A stretch of DNA of 24,379 bases from UBA4582 sp013204195 (lineage in GTDB: Bacteria > Pseudomonadota > Gammaproteobacteria > Pseudomonadales > Azotimanducaceae), in contig CAWUUH010000070.1 in assembly GCA_963925735.1 (NCBI GenBank), forward strand, positions 1-24,379. Direction: 5' to 3'. The first letter of the stretch is position 1. Each line of letters starts with the position of its first letter. The notes under the pieces are model-generated. The model was given only the letters and a program-made list of their open reading frames with translations. It was not told the DNA's origin and did not search any database. Below are positions 1 to 10,700 of this stretch, piece by piece. Made by a program: the position numbers and the translations under genes.

Positions 1-2
1 TC

Positions 3-134
3 GTAATGGCCGGTGCCGCACATTTTGGCGGCGAGAATGGTTTGCTCGCATTGCTACGGAAGCAGGGTCTGAATCCTGTTCAGCTTACCTGGGGAGGCGA
101 TGACATCATTCAGAGCTCAGCCATCGGCGATTAG
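3..134 (+). CDS. TraB/GumN family protein, C-terminal fragment
   Basis: An open frame enters from the left edge and ends at a TAG stop, giving 43 visible residues (VMAGAAHFGGENGLLALLRK and onward to SSAIGD). The pattern G-A-x-H-x-x-G-x-x-G-L-L-A-L-L-R-x-x-G is the conserved C-terminal block of TraB/GumN proteins (PF01963 type). That family resembles haem-binding or metalloprotease-like folds, and its bacterial role is poorly known. The start and most of the gene lie outside the window, so length and signal peptide cannot be judged. It converges on the beta-propeller lipoprotein gene with only 27 bp between the stops, and no clear hairpin terminator is visible there. The family call rests on this short block alone. 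Confidence 0.62.
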   Translation, partial: VMAGAAHFGGENGLLALLRKQGLNPVQLTWGGDDIIQSSAIGD

Positions 135-161
135 TTGAGGCTGGATCGCACCTAAGTATTT

Positions 162-2228
162 TTAATGGGGGCCTGTCTGGTTGAAGAGGTCAGACCAGAG
201 CGCAGAAAATACTTGGGTCTCACGAATGAAGTATACGGCCTCGCCATCTATGATAGAGCGAATATTATCTGACGGGTAAGAATCACCAGGGAGCTCGGTT
301 ACCTTTAGATAGCCCTGCTCTGCTAAGGAGGCAAGAGCCGGTGTCGTTGGGTCGCGAACCTCGAACAGATACAGTCGCTCAACGTTGTTATACTGATTGT
401 CGATGATTTGAGCTCCTTGTACCGGTATTGCGAAACGGTCAGCGCCTGTTTCTCGGTGCAAGTATGCAAAGGCATGGCGGTCATACTCGGCGCTGGAATA
501 GCTGTAGTCCAGCGTTGGACCTGGTTCAAGGCTGCCCCGTGAAACGGGATTAGTTAGATCGCTGACATCGAACAGTTCGAGTTTGACCCGTTGTTCGGCA
601 GATTGTCCCAGCCCTAGTAGGAGGTTTCGGCTCACGGGGTGCAGGAAGTTTGAGAACCCGGTCACTTCCAGTTCGCCCGCAAGCTGTGGATCACGCGGAT
701 CTGCCAGATCCAGCACATAGAGCGGGTCGGTTCGTTCAAAGGTCACCAGGTAAGCACGGTCTCCCAAAAATCTAACCCCGTAAAGGTCCTCGTTAGGTTT
801 GCCGATGGCGGTTGGCCGGCGACTGTTGGGTAGCTGACCAATAATCTCCAGTTCTGGCAGCGTTTGGCTCTGAGCAAGAATATATAATTGATGATGCCAG
901 CGATCGGTTGCATCGTTGGTGAACTGAGTCGTGACCAGATGCAGCAAACCCGACTGTTCACTGATACGAAAATCTCGGTTGTCGCCTAAGTAGAGGCCGC
1001 CATTCACCTCGCCGGAACCGCTGTAGCTAAGCCCCGCCGCAAGATTGAATCTATGTACCAGCGTCGTCTGGGTATTAGAACCAGTCACAGCATCCGTAGA
1101 GTAGAGGCCTTGCACCAAGTAAAGCGCTTCGGCAGACATATAAATACCGTCAGTGGCCTCGGTGTAACACAGGCTGCTCTTAATCTGGCCGCTTTGCGGA
1201 TCCACGAGTAACATGCTGGTAATGGTTGGATATCCTTGGGTCTCAGGTGCCAGTGGGTGAGTTGGATCAATGCCATAGCATTGTTCAAGACTGAAAGCCG
1301 CGACGACCTCGCCATCCAGCTGAACGCTGGGAAGCAGTGACTGAACGTCAAGGTTCTCCAACAGCTGCTCGTTGGCAGACCGTGCTGCACTGGTGGTCGG
1401 GTAGAGATTGAGACCATCAATGGTCGGCGTATGGCGACTGATCAGATAGATACCCGCATCGGTACGGCGACTGGTGACGAAGGCGCCCTCAACCTGTAAA
1501 CGTCTGACTACAGGGTTGTCGCTAGAACTGATGTCGTAAAGGGTCATGCCATAGTGCTGCCCAGACCAAGCTTGAGGATCGGCAAAGCGTTGGCCATAGC
1601 CTCCCCACCAGGCGCTGCTGGTAATAGCGGCCAGACGTCCCCCTTCAATATAAAGGCCCTCCACCGTGTCCTCATCGCTGAGCGCGATACGGCCCGTTTC
1701 TTGGATTCCCGCTGTCTCTGGTGTCGTTGTCATGATGCGAATGACACGGTCCTGCAGGTTGGATTGCGCGGGTGCAGTAACGACCGATTCCGCAAACAAA
1801 GGGTCAACCGAGGGCTCAAGGCAGAAGTTGCAGTAAGCTAGCCCTCGACTCGGCGCTATGAATACACGGTTACCGTCATACTTAACCACGTCATGTTCGT
1901 CGACGTTGGCCTGCTGGGTATAGGTTTTAGTGAAGCCTGTGCTTACTTGAGATGCTTCCGGTGCTGATGTATCGGCGCTGGCCAGTTGGAGCGTTTGCAA
2001 CTGGCGCTGGAAGCTTGCCTGCACACGATCAACCAGCGCGGTGTTAGACGTAAAAGGTATCAAGAGGCCTGTCGGTGGGCTGGGCTTCGGTGGCGGGGAT
2101 GGCGTGACAGGCGTTGCTCGAACGGCACCACCGCCGCCGCCGCAGGCAGTTACTAGTAATAGCAGGCAGGTACCTAGAAGCCGTCCGTTAAAATTAATTG
2201 ATCGTCTGCGATAATCTTTGATGATCAT
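162..2228 (-). CDS. Secreted beta-propeller domain lipoprotein
   Basis: Encodes a protein of about 688 residues. The N-terminus carries a basic stretch, a hydrophobic segment and a lipobox (LVTAC, Cys29), followed by a glycine run and a proline-rich linker (PPPKPSPP). Gly at +2 predicts outer-membrane sorting. The block around NVDEHDVVKYDGNRVFIA matches the opening motif of the bacterial/archaeal beta-propeller family PF09826 (usually VDE-D-VK-DG). Repeated blade-like strands follow to the C-terminus (e.g. GVRFLGDRAYLVTFERTDP, LYVLDLADPRDPQLAGEL). A CNFC pair and further cysteines could form disulfides outside the cytoplasm. I start it at the ATG whose upstream GAGGTG can act as ribosome binding site; a TTG six codons earlier (2246) is possible but overlaps that site. 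It is monocistronic. The molecular role is unknown for the family; a scaffold or binding function is only an inference. Confidence 0.85.
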   Translation of the reverse strand: MIIKDYRRRSINFNGRLLGTCLLLLVTACGGGGGAVRATPVTPSPPPKPSPPTGLLIPFTSNTALVDRVQASFQRQLQTLQLASADTSAPEASQVSTGFTKTYTQQANVDEHDVVKYDGNRVFIAPSRGLAYCNFCLEPSVDPLFAESVVTAPAQSNLQDRVIRIMTTTPETAGIQETGRIALSDEDTVEGLYIEGGRLAAITSSAWWGGYGQRFADPQAWSGQHYGMTLYDISSSDNPVVRRLQVEGAFVTSRRTDAGIYLISRHTPTIDGLNLYPTTSAARSANEQLLENLDVQSLLPSVQLDGEVVAAFSLEQCYGIDPTHPLAPETQGYPTITSMLLVDPQSGQIKSSLCYTEATDGIYMSAEALYLVQGLYSTDAVTGSNTQTTLVHRFNLAAGLSYSGSGEVNGGLYLGDNRDFRISEQSGLLHLVTTQFTNDATDRWHHQLYILAQSQTLPELEIIGQLPNSRRPTAIGKPNEDLYGVRFLGDRAYLVTFERTDPLYVLDLADPRDPQLAGELEVTGFSNFLHPVSRNLLLGLGQSAEQRVKLELFDVSDLTNPVSRGSLEPGPTLDYSYSSAEYDRHAFAYLHRETGADRFAIPVQGAQIIDNQYNNVERLYLFEVRDPTTPALASLAEQGYLKVTELPGDSYPSDNIRSIIDGEAVYFIRETQVFSALWSDLFNQTGPH

Positions 2229-2562
2229 GATCAGGTAACACCTCAAATTTCAACTTGTCGCCAAGGTAGAGTTCAGGCCATGGCTAACTTCAGTTTGGGG
2301 GTTATACCTCCCAGTGCCATATTTTATCCAGAGATTGTAATCCCAAAGCGAGTTCGTCGCCAAGTCCTGTGCTCCACAGAGTAACGAGAACCGCTGGAGA
2401 GCTAACTTGGGCCATGAGTTCCAACACCTGGATCGAGGCGCCTGATCAACGCGTGCTTGCCGTCAAATTAGCCGGATGCTAGATCACGAAAGTGCTGCCA
2501 GTACGCGATCCGAAGGCTTCAATGATACCCATGCTGGGACGCCGTGACAGTACCTAGGCTAA

Positions 2563-2580
2563 GAGTCCTTGGGACTTTTT
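2563..2580 (+). terminator. Weak hairpin followed by T-run
   Basis: The sequence AGTCC-TTG-GGACT is followed directly by TTTTT, which resembles a minimal intrinsic terminator. The stem is only 5 bp (6 with a G-T pair) and no gene upstream on this strand would need it, so it may be fortuitous. Confidence 0.25.
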
Positions 2581-2767
2581 AGAGGTTGTCGTGACTGGCA
2601 GGCGAGGGTGGTTGTGCCAGGGAATGTATCCGTGGCTAACAGGTCATATTCGACGATCCATATTGCACTTTATCGCCTGGGATTCAACGAAGACGATGGC
2701 TGGGAGTAGATCGTGATTGCGGCGATTGTCGTGCTACGTATCCCTAACAAAAATGAATAAAAATAAA

Positions 2768-2924
2768 TGGGGTCGGGGTAAAATTTACATTTGCTTCATC
2801 CCGCTTAATGTTGATGGCATAAGCGAGCGTAATTCGCGGTCCTAATATAGGCTTGCGCTGCGTCAGTAACACGAATGAACTGGGCGTGGGTGGATGGATA
2901 AATGTAAATTTTACCCCGACCCCA
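2768..2924. repeat. 157-bp element with 25-bp perfect inverted ends
   Basis: The left end 2768-2792 begins TGGGGTCGGGGTAAAATTT and its exact reverse complement lies at 2900-2924. The 107-bp core carries no credible gene. The minus-strand open frame that spans it (2744-2932) simply reads through the inverted ends and has no ribosome binding site. No target-site duplication is evident next to the ends. The end motif GGGGTCGGGGTAAA belongs to the same sequence family as the short repeats at 12252, 13720, 14755 and 22191. Sequences of this kind are known next to REP-associated tyrosine transposases (RAYT), but no transposase is present here, so a non-autonomous element or decayed remnant is inferred. 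Confidence 0.8.
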
Positions 2925-2962
2925 ATTAACAATTCGGCCCCAATTAATTCGACCCCAATTAA
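2920..2962. repeat. Three CCCCAATTAA direct repeats
   Basis: Copies of CCCCAATTAA start at 2920, 2938 and 2953. The first overlaps the right end of the inverted-repeat element. All carry the same GACCCC/GGCCCC lead-in, so they look like partial extra copies of the element's end. Confidence 0.6.
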
Positions 2963-3137
2963 TTTTCGCTAAGGGTTCGGCAGGCGCCTAATAGATTAAA
3001 ATTGGTTGGCGTCGCGCAGGGACTTCCAAGGAGCTGCTACAAGGAGTTGACAGCTAATTATTAACCGATGAAGCCCAATCACTGCTCGGCATGTGATACG
3101 GTACAACGCTGCGGCGCGCCTTTGGGGCCTGCTCAGA

Positions 3138-3167
3138 CTGAAAACTTATCGATACCTTTGCTATTAA
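3138..3167 (+). promoter_or_regulatory. Possible extended -10 promoter for MFS gene
   Basis: CTGAAA (3138-3143) lies 18 bp before TATTAA (3162-3167), which is preceded by TGC as in an extended -10. Transcription would start about 10 nt before the ATG at 3185, leaving a very short leader. This fits the absence of a clear Shine-Dalgarno sequence. A TTGACA at 3047-3052 has no matching -10 at the right distance. Confidence 0.3.
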
Positions 3168-3184
3168 TCACATAGACAATAATT

Positions 3185-4534
3185 ATGTCAGCACAAGATG
3201 AAGCGGCCACGCCCGTGAATCAACCCGATCAGCCGGTCACATCGCCTACCAGTGCTAACGACAAGAGTCGGTACTTGTCATCGAGCTCGAAGTACTACGC
3301 GCTCGGTTTGTTGACGGTGGTATATACCTTCAATTTTATCGATCGGCAGTTATTGTCGATCCTGCAAGAATCGATTAAGGCTGATCTCGGTCTGTCCGAT
3401 AGTCAGCTGGGATTGTTGACCGGTTTCGCGTTCGCGGTGTTTTACGTCACGGCAGGGCTACCCATTGCGCGCTGGGCAGACCGGGCGAATAGGCGCAATA
3501 TTATCGCCTTCTCTGTGGGGCTTTGGAGCTTAATGACAGCGTTGAGCGGCATGGTGCAGAATTATGGCCAGCTGCTCGCGGCACGCATTGGCGTGGGCAT
3601 TGGCGAAGCGGGTGGCAGCCCACCGTCACACTCCATTATTTCCGATATCTTTCCACCTGAGTCACGGGCCAGCGCGATTTCCCTCTACTCGACTGGCGTC
3701 AATATTGGGATTTTGTTTGGTTTCCTATTGGGGGGTTGGCTGAATGAGTATTTTGGCTGGCGCATTGCTTTTTTGGTGGTGGGCGTGCCGGGTATTTTAA
3801 TCGCCGCTATCGTTCGATTAACACTTGCCGAGCCCATTCGCGGGTTATCAGAAAACAAACAGGTTTCCAGTGCGACGGTACCTTTCATGGATGTCGTAAG
3901 GTTACTCTGGAGTCGAGTGTCTTTTCGACACATGGCATTAGGCGCGGCGTTCAATGCTTTCGCTTCTTACAGCACCAGCAATTGGACAGCGTCGTTTTTT
4001 ATCCGTAGTCACGGTATGACGACCGGTGAGTTGGGTACCTGGCTTGCGCTCATTATTGGCTTAGGCGGTGCTATTGGCGTTGTGTCTGGCGGTGTGCTCG
4101 CCGACCGACTCGCTCGCAATGACAAGCGTTGGTATATGTGGCTACCTGCCATCGCCGGGTTTGTCAGCGTGCCCTTTATGATCGGTGTTTATCTCGTTGA
4201 TGATGCCTATACGGCATTGGCTTTCGCCGTGGTTCCCGGGGTGATGTTTAATGTTTATCTGGGCAATACGATTGCGACCACCCATGGTCTTGTAGGTTTG
4301 CGTATGCGAGCTACGGCATCGGCGATCTTGTTTTTGATTTTGAGTATTATCGGCTTGGGTATCGGTCCCTGGGCCGTAGGTATGTTGAGTGATGCCCTGG
4401 GATCAAGCTTAGGCAGCGAGTCGCTGCGCCAGGCGATGTTATATATTATCCCGCCCATGATGTTCTGGTCAGCCTGTCATTTTTATCTGGCATCTAAGTC
4501 TGTTCGAGCGGACCTGGCGCGCGCTCCGGATTGA
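3185..4534 (+). CDS. Spinster-type MFS transporter
   Basis: A 449-residue inner-membrane carrier of the major facilitator superfamily, of usual family length with about 12 hydrophobic helices after a roughly 35-residue polar N-terminus. Diagnostic sites are NFIDRQLL in helix 1, the loop 2-3 motif with ARWADRANRRN, and GVGIGEAGGSPPSHSIISDIFPPESRASAISLYSTGVNIG-type blocks (about residues 136-178) typical of bacterial spinster-like members. Substrate cannot be read from the sequence; bacterial relatives are usually annotated only as MFS transporters and are often found near lipid or aromatic catabolism genes. The ATG is used although no Shine-Dalgarno is obvious. It stands alone, with a 192-bp spacer before the convergent giant gene. 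Confidence 0.9.
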   Translation: MSAQDEAATPVNQPDQPVTSPTSANDKSRYLSSSSKYYALGLLTVVYTFNFIDRQLLSILQESIKADLGLSDSQLGLLTGFAFAVFYVTAGLPIARWADRANRRNIIAFSVGLWSLMTALSGMVQNYGQLLAARIGVGIGEAGGSPPSHSIISDIFPPESRASAISLYSTGVNIGILFGFLLGGWLNEYFGWRIAFLVVGVPGILIAAIVRLTLAEPIRGLSENKQVSSATVPFMDVVRLLWSRVSFRHMALGAAFNAFASYSTSNWTASFFIRSHGMTTGELGTWLALIIGLGGAIGVVSGGVLADRLARNDKRWYMWLPAIAGFVSVPFMIGVYLVDDAYTALAFAVVPGVMFNVYLGNTIATTHGLVGLRMRATASAILFLILSIIGLGIGPWAVGMLSDALGSSLGSESLRQAMLYIIPPMMFWSACHFYLASKSVRADLARAPD

Positions 4535-4553
4535 TTGAATAGGCCCGCTCAGA

Positions 4554-4605
4554 GTCGAGCTAGAGAGTCGAGCTAGAGAGTCTAGCCAGACAGTCGAGCT
4601 CAGTG
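4554..4605. repeat. Four tandem 13-bp repeats
   Basis: Four units of 13 bp start with GTC: two perfect GTCGAGCTAGAGA copies, then GTCTAGCCAGACA and GTCGAGCTCAGTG. They begin 20 bp after the MFS stop, between two convergent genes. A modest stem (TCAATC 4696-4701 with GATTGA 4714-4719) follows nearer the other gene's stop, without a convincing T-run on either strand. Confidence 0.8.
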
Positions 4606-4726
4606 TAGAGGGCGAAAGTAGCGGGGTTCTTAGCCGATATTCACAGTTGTACTGGACTAGGTTCGCCCGTCATTTGGCTCGCGAGCACGCTATGTTCAAT
4701 CGTCGGCTTTGGTGATTGAGCGTGTT

Positions 4727-7700
4727 TTATTCAATTTTTACCCGATACTGCTGAATCAGGCTGCCTGTTGCCGGCATACTTTCAACGACATTCGCGCGCC
4801 AGGTTTTGATGGTTGGGTCATAGCAAGGTGAGGGCGCAACGCCGGCTGTGCCGCAGATGCCTACCGGGTTATAGATAAAACTGTCAGAGCCGTCATCAAA
4901 GGCTTCAGCGCTGACAGTGGTGCCAGAGCTTAAGGTATAAACTGCTGACCAGTTGCCGCCATTGTTGGTGAGTTCAATAGCCAGGAAGGCTCCCAGAGTA
5001 TTGCTTAACACGATGTTGGTCGCAGTCGCAGTGCCGGTGTTATTCACATTGTTGGTGTAAGTTAAAATTTGTCCGGGAGATGTCGTCCCTGCCACTGACT
5101 TGACGATGGTTAATACGGGCAGGCCCACTAATATTGCAGCAAGGGCCGTGTCGGTCATGACCTGTTCATTTCCTTCTGAACCCAGTACTTCAATCGTCCA
5201 GATACCATCAGTACCAAAGCCCGTGGGCGTAAACGCAATTTCGTAGGTGCGGGTGCCGGTCACCAGGTCCTCACTGACAAAAGTCATTTGATCTAAAGCG
5301 CCCGCGGGTGTTCTATCCGCGGTGGTGGCATCAAAAATGGTGACGGTGGGGCAATTGTTATTTGGCAGCAGGCCGTTAGGACAACCGCTGTTCACATCCG
5401 CGCTGCCAAAGGCATCCTGGATGGTGGCCTGAATATAAGCGGTGGCGCCCGGTGCGACTTCCGTCAGCAGGTTCGGCGTGCTCGCCGCAGGGCCGTTATA
5501 GAAAGCGATATCAGTGACGGCGATGGCGCCCGCGACGGGCAATACCAACTCTGAATAAGGCGGGCTGGCAACCTGGTGGAGGTCCATATCGCGGTTGCCG
5601 CGGCCGGCCTCATCGTTATCGATACGGATTTGTACCGTGCTGCCAACCGGCATCAGCCGCAGCATAGGGTTAGTGACGCTGACGTTAAATCGTGCCGGGG
5701 TTCCATTCAAAGGTAAAACGATCAGTCCGCTATAGAGCACCAGGTTCGGGTTGCCATCATTGGTGTTGATGGTCAGTTCAAACGCCGTGTCGTAGTTGCG
5801 GTTAGAGGCGCCGCTCAGGTACACATTGAAATCGATGGGCCCGGCCTGCAGCGTCATCTCTTTAAGAGTGGGTGCGACGAGATCGAGCAGGATGAAGCCC
5901 GTGCCCTCTGTCAGCGTCACCTGACTGGTGCCCGGTGGTGTGCGGGTCAACGTGCCCGTACCCCCAAGTGCATCCAGATAAAGTTGCTTTGCGCCAGCGC
6001 TGGGCACTGCCGAGGCGGACAAGAAAAGGGTTGTTGCTGAAGGCGTGCCGCCTGCTCCAGCTGGATTAGTGATGATGGCGTTGTTGTTTATCGGATCACC
6101 TGGCGTGCCTGCACCGACCGTCGTATTGATGACGATGACGCAACTAGCGCCGGCCGTTACCGAGATATTGACGAGGCTCACCACCGGGGCGCTGAAGCTT
6201 GGGTTGCCTAGGGAGCCACCCAACTCATCAACGCAGGTGGTCGACGCGCTGGCGAAAGACAGTATTACGGGGCTGGTTTGTAGGGTGTCGGCAAACGCCA
6301 CGTTGTCAGCATCAATGCCGCCGGTGTTGATCAGCGTGATCGTGTAGGTCAGGGTCTCGCCCGGATCCACATCACCAGAATGGGTCCAGGTTTTTGTGGA
6401 GGTGGACAAGTTTGGCTGTAACAAGGTGGTGAAAGTAGCGGCGGCAGTGTGGGATACCAGGCCAACTTCCGAACCCTCATTCGCCGTGACCTGAGTTGTC
6501 CAAGTGCCTCTGTTTGCTGGCGGGTCAGTGTCGGTTCGAATGACATAGAAAAATGTTCGGGTGCCTGGATCGGCGTCTGTGAATTCGCTGGCATAGGCAT
6601 AGCAAGGGGCATTGCCGGGCTGGCAATTGGTGGCAAGTGCCACAGGGCCAATGTTGTTGTCAGGATTGGTGACAACGACCACCGTGGGGTTCGAGCCCGC
6701 CGGGTCGGGTAACTGAATGTCAGCTTCTCCAAATGGGTCGCTCACCACAATTTGCGCGTAAACAGTGTCTCCAGGATTTGGATTGGTGACGATAGCGCCC
6801 GAGCCGGAGTCGTTCACATGGAAGCTAATAGAATCGACATTGATCACCGGGTCGGGAACGATAGCGACAGTAGAGTAATTGCCAGTGGTATCAAAGCTGT
6901 AAAGTTCAGCGTCGCGATTGTCGTTAGTTTGCAGATTGCTAACGGTCAGTTGTAGCTGATTGCCTAGCGGAATTGTCGTGGTGACAAATGGCAAGTTGAA
7001 GTTGTAGGTCGCGATACTGTCGCCCAAATTAGCGTTCTGGATCGTGCTGCCGATCGTCGTGACCGCACCGCCATTATGATAGCCGAGGCTAACCTGGATG
7101 GATCGATTCCTAGATCTACCGGCAATCTGGCTCTGCATGCGTAGGGCAACGTTGATCTGGTTGGGTATGAGTGTGATTGGGTCAATGGCGTAGAGCGTGA
7201 TGTCATCGGTCAGTTGCGGGGTTAGATCCAGAGTCACGCTGTTGATCCCGCCGCCGACGTTGTTGAGTAGGGCGAAGTCGGTGGTGCCAGCTGTGGCAGG
7301 GCGCGCCCGCGTGAGTATGGGTGTGCTAGCAAGGTTCTCAAGATAAAGGTATTTTGTGCCAGTCGCCGGTACACCGGTGATGGTCAGATCCTCGGCATCT
7401 AGCGATTCGTTGATGCCACTCTCAGCGGTCACTAAAGCCTGGTTGGAAATTAGCGTGCCGACGAGGGTGCCGGCGTTTACCGTAACATCGTATTCGATCG
7501 TCAAGGAACCTAAGGCAGGGACCAGCAAGCCTGTGAAATTCAAGTTGGTCAATGCCGCCGGGTCGGGAACGGGCGTGCCATCGATTAATAATGAGCCCGG
7601 CTGAAAGGTGACGTCGCTGTCGATAGCATCGGCAATCACGAGATTAACCGTCTTCTTACCGCCTGTCTCGAGCAGATTGATTGTGTAGTGCAGGGTATCA

Positions 7701-10700
7701 CCAGGGTTCGTATCGGCGTTGTTGCCGGTAGTGGTATTGATCACCGTTTTATACGAGTCCGTTAGCACCGGCACCAGATTGTTGACGTTCAGTAAGGTGC
7801 TGTTGCTTGCCGTCATGGTGTTCTCTAAACCTTCCTTAGCGGTGACCAATAATGTCCAGTCGCCAAGAGTAGCCGATAGCACATGGCTCAGCTGAAAATT
7901 TCGTTGAGCCGCCCCGGGTTGCGTTGCGGGTATGCTCATTTGAGCCGCTGGCAATGCAACGCCACCCAGTGAGTCAGTGATGGTCAGGTGAGCGGCACTG
8001 ATATCTGCCGCTCCAAAGGCATCACTGGCGGCAGCCACAACCCAAATGGTGTCGCCGGGTCCGGCATCGATGATCGGTACACCGCCGGCGTCAATATCAG
8101 CGTCATAGACGCTGATGCTATCGACACTGATCGGCGCATCGGCATTCAAAGCTACTTGGGTCGGGTGACTAAGATCTTTGAAGCTATGGACCAGGATGGC
8201 CTCGCCGCTGATGCTGGTGTTGTTGGTGATCTTCAGCGTCAGCGAGGTATTGGCTAGCAAGGTGAGGGGGCTGGCTAAGGTAAAATTAAAGGGTAGGTAT
8301 TGGGCGCCCGCAAGACCTTCCTGAAGCTGAATAGTGATCGCGCTGCTATCGATAGTGCCCACTGATGCACCGGTATAACCCAGCGTCGCTTGAATATTGC
8401 GTTGTCCTGCAAAGCTGGTGCCGCGGCTAACCCAGATGCCAGCCTGGATAGTGCCAGCATTCAGATTAAGGTTAGTTTGTAATACCGGCGACAAAACCAA
8501 GATGGTGTTGCCACCCTGACTGCTAATGCTGCGGGTACTATCTGCCACAGGCACAGTTCTGTCGAGTAGGGGCGAGCTGGCCATGTTGTCAGCATACAAC
8601 AGCTTATTGCCTGACATGGCTGCAAAGGGGTCGATCAGAACGCTGGGAGCTATCGCCGTCACGCCAGTGTTCAGTGCAATAGTATGGTTGATAAGGGTGC
8701 CAGGTACTGCGCCTGATTGCACGACCACTGTATAGGTGATGACCGTTGCGCCGGCTGCCGGTACGTTAATATTTGTCAGGTTGATTTGGGTTGCAGTGGA
8801 GCTGTTTGTGCCACTCGGCAAGCTGGTAATGACCAGCCCGCCAGTGCCAACAGCAACGGGTTGGTTAAGACTGACGTTGGTAGCCGCTGCCCCTGCATTA
8901 GTGAGGGTAATGCTATAGGTCAAGGCAGTACCCGATACTGCGGTCAGGGGAGCAACGGTATACGCCACCGCTACCGCGGGCGCGGTGGTATTAAAGGTGT
9001 TGACCTGGGTATGGGCAATAGTGCCTTCCGTGCCTTCATTGCCAGTGACCTGTGCGATCCAGGTCCCGGGTGCAATAGAGGACGCCGCCGGCACCACATA
9101 GTCATAGTGAAATGTTTTGGTACCGGTCGTTGAGCTGGCGACGGTCATGGCCTGGTTGGTCAGTTGGTTGGCAAGATTAGGATCTATGAGCGTCAATTTG
9201 GCCCCGGTGATGTCATAAGCGCCAAAGGGGTCGCTGACCACCGCTTTCATATAAACGGTTTTGCCTGCCTCAAATGCAGTGGCGAGCAAGGTTCGGCCAA
9301 TATCAGAATAAAATTGCACCGAATCGACATTAATAACCGAAGAGGCCTTCAACGCCACATTCGACACGGTACCCTGCAACCGACTGTGGATTGTTGCGGT
9401 CCTACCAGCACCAGAATTGTTGGTCAATTTCAGGGTGAAGCGCGGTGTACCACCGGTTGGGATAGTGAATGCTGCTGCACTGATCTGAAAGGTGAACAGC
9501 TGGGCATTTGTCGTGCCCGCTGCCATGGTGATGTTACTGACAGTGTTGTTGCCGATCACCGTGCCGTTGTTGTAGGTGAGGTCTGCCCGCAGTGTATAGG
9601 TGTCAGCGGTTTGTGCCTCAACCCAGACTGAGACGGGGATAGTGCCGCCGCTGACTGTCAGGGCGGTCGCCAGCGTAGGACTCAGAACCATGCTGGCGTT
9701 GCTGCCGTTGGGCAGGTTCATTGATGTGTCTGTGGCTGGGATGGTGCGCTTGAGGGTCTTGGTGCCCGTGTTGAGGGTGTCCAGATACAATAATTTGGAG
9801 CCAGTGGCCGTGCCGCCCACCAATTGCGTTGGTGAGCTTATGGTGGCCCCTGTGCCATTACCCGCAACAATAGTTGCCGTATTATCGATGGCAACGCCAG
9901 CGATGGTTGCAGCCTTAACACTCACATTAAATGTGACGGTGCAGGTGCTACCTGCGGGAACTGTGATGTTGGTGACGGTCAATGTGCCGGCACTGAAACT
10001 GAAAGCAGGGGTCGTCACTGGGCAGTTAGAATTGCCGCTGCCGGGTGCAAATATGCTATCTGTATCGATGGCATCGGTGATGCTTACGCCAGTCGCGGTA
10101 ACTGATGGTGAGGACGTTTCTTTCAGCGTAATGGTATAGGCCAGTTGGTCGCCGGCACTTAAGGGTGCGCCGTTGGTGTCTACGACGGTCTTGGTGGAGG
10201 TGGACAAATTACTGGGATTGGCCGGCAGTATGACCGTCGAGTTTTTGTCGACGTTATTATTAATAGTCGATTTGGCATCAATCAGAAATAGCCCTTGGCC
10301 TGGTGTTGGGGTCGGGTATTCTGTCAGCGTCGGCGCCATATTGTTGATCGTATCAAACTGATCGGCTTCTGAGTGTTTGAGCCTGTAGCCAGTGCATCGG
10401 TCGACACTAGTGGTATTGTCACACAACGACACCCGGGCCCTGTTTACCACCGGGCTGGCAGGTGCGCCAACATCGACGCTGACATAAATATCTGGCAGGA
10501 AGTCACCGGCATAGAGCTTTTGGGCTGCACCATTAAGCGTTGACAGATCGTAGCGGCAGCGCAGTTGATTGGCACCCAGATTAGTTTCCGAACAATCCCA
10601 GCCAGGGGCGGTGATATCGCCCATGCTGTCGATACTGATACCGCTCGGCAAGTCGTCGTAGACATGAATGTAACCCGTCGCAGAACCTGTGGCGAATGCA

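Larger units (their letters stand above)
2229..3184. other. Long intergenic region, no credible gene
   Basis: This gap of about 950 bp separates two divergent genes. It holds a weak hairpin, a 157-bp inverted-repeat element, three CCCCAATTAA direct repeats and a possible promoter for the transporter, each listed separately. Bases 2247-2740 show only short open frames (at most about 45 codons) without ribosome binding sites or recognisable protein motifs. No tRNA or known RNA fold was recognised. Confidence 0.5.

Noticed and set aside
2590..2725. Possible short plus-strand peptide in the large gap
   Set aside because: About 45 codons from a GTG, no convincing ribosome binding site, no recognisable motif.
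2744..2932. 62-codon minus-strand frame over the inverted-repeat element
   Set aside because: It is made largely of the inverted ends read through (giving VKFTF and VNFTPTP at the two sides), has no ribosome binding site and no known motif.
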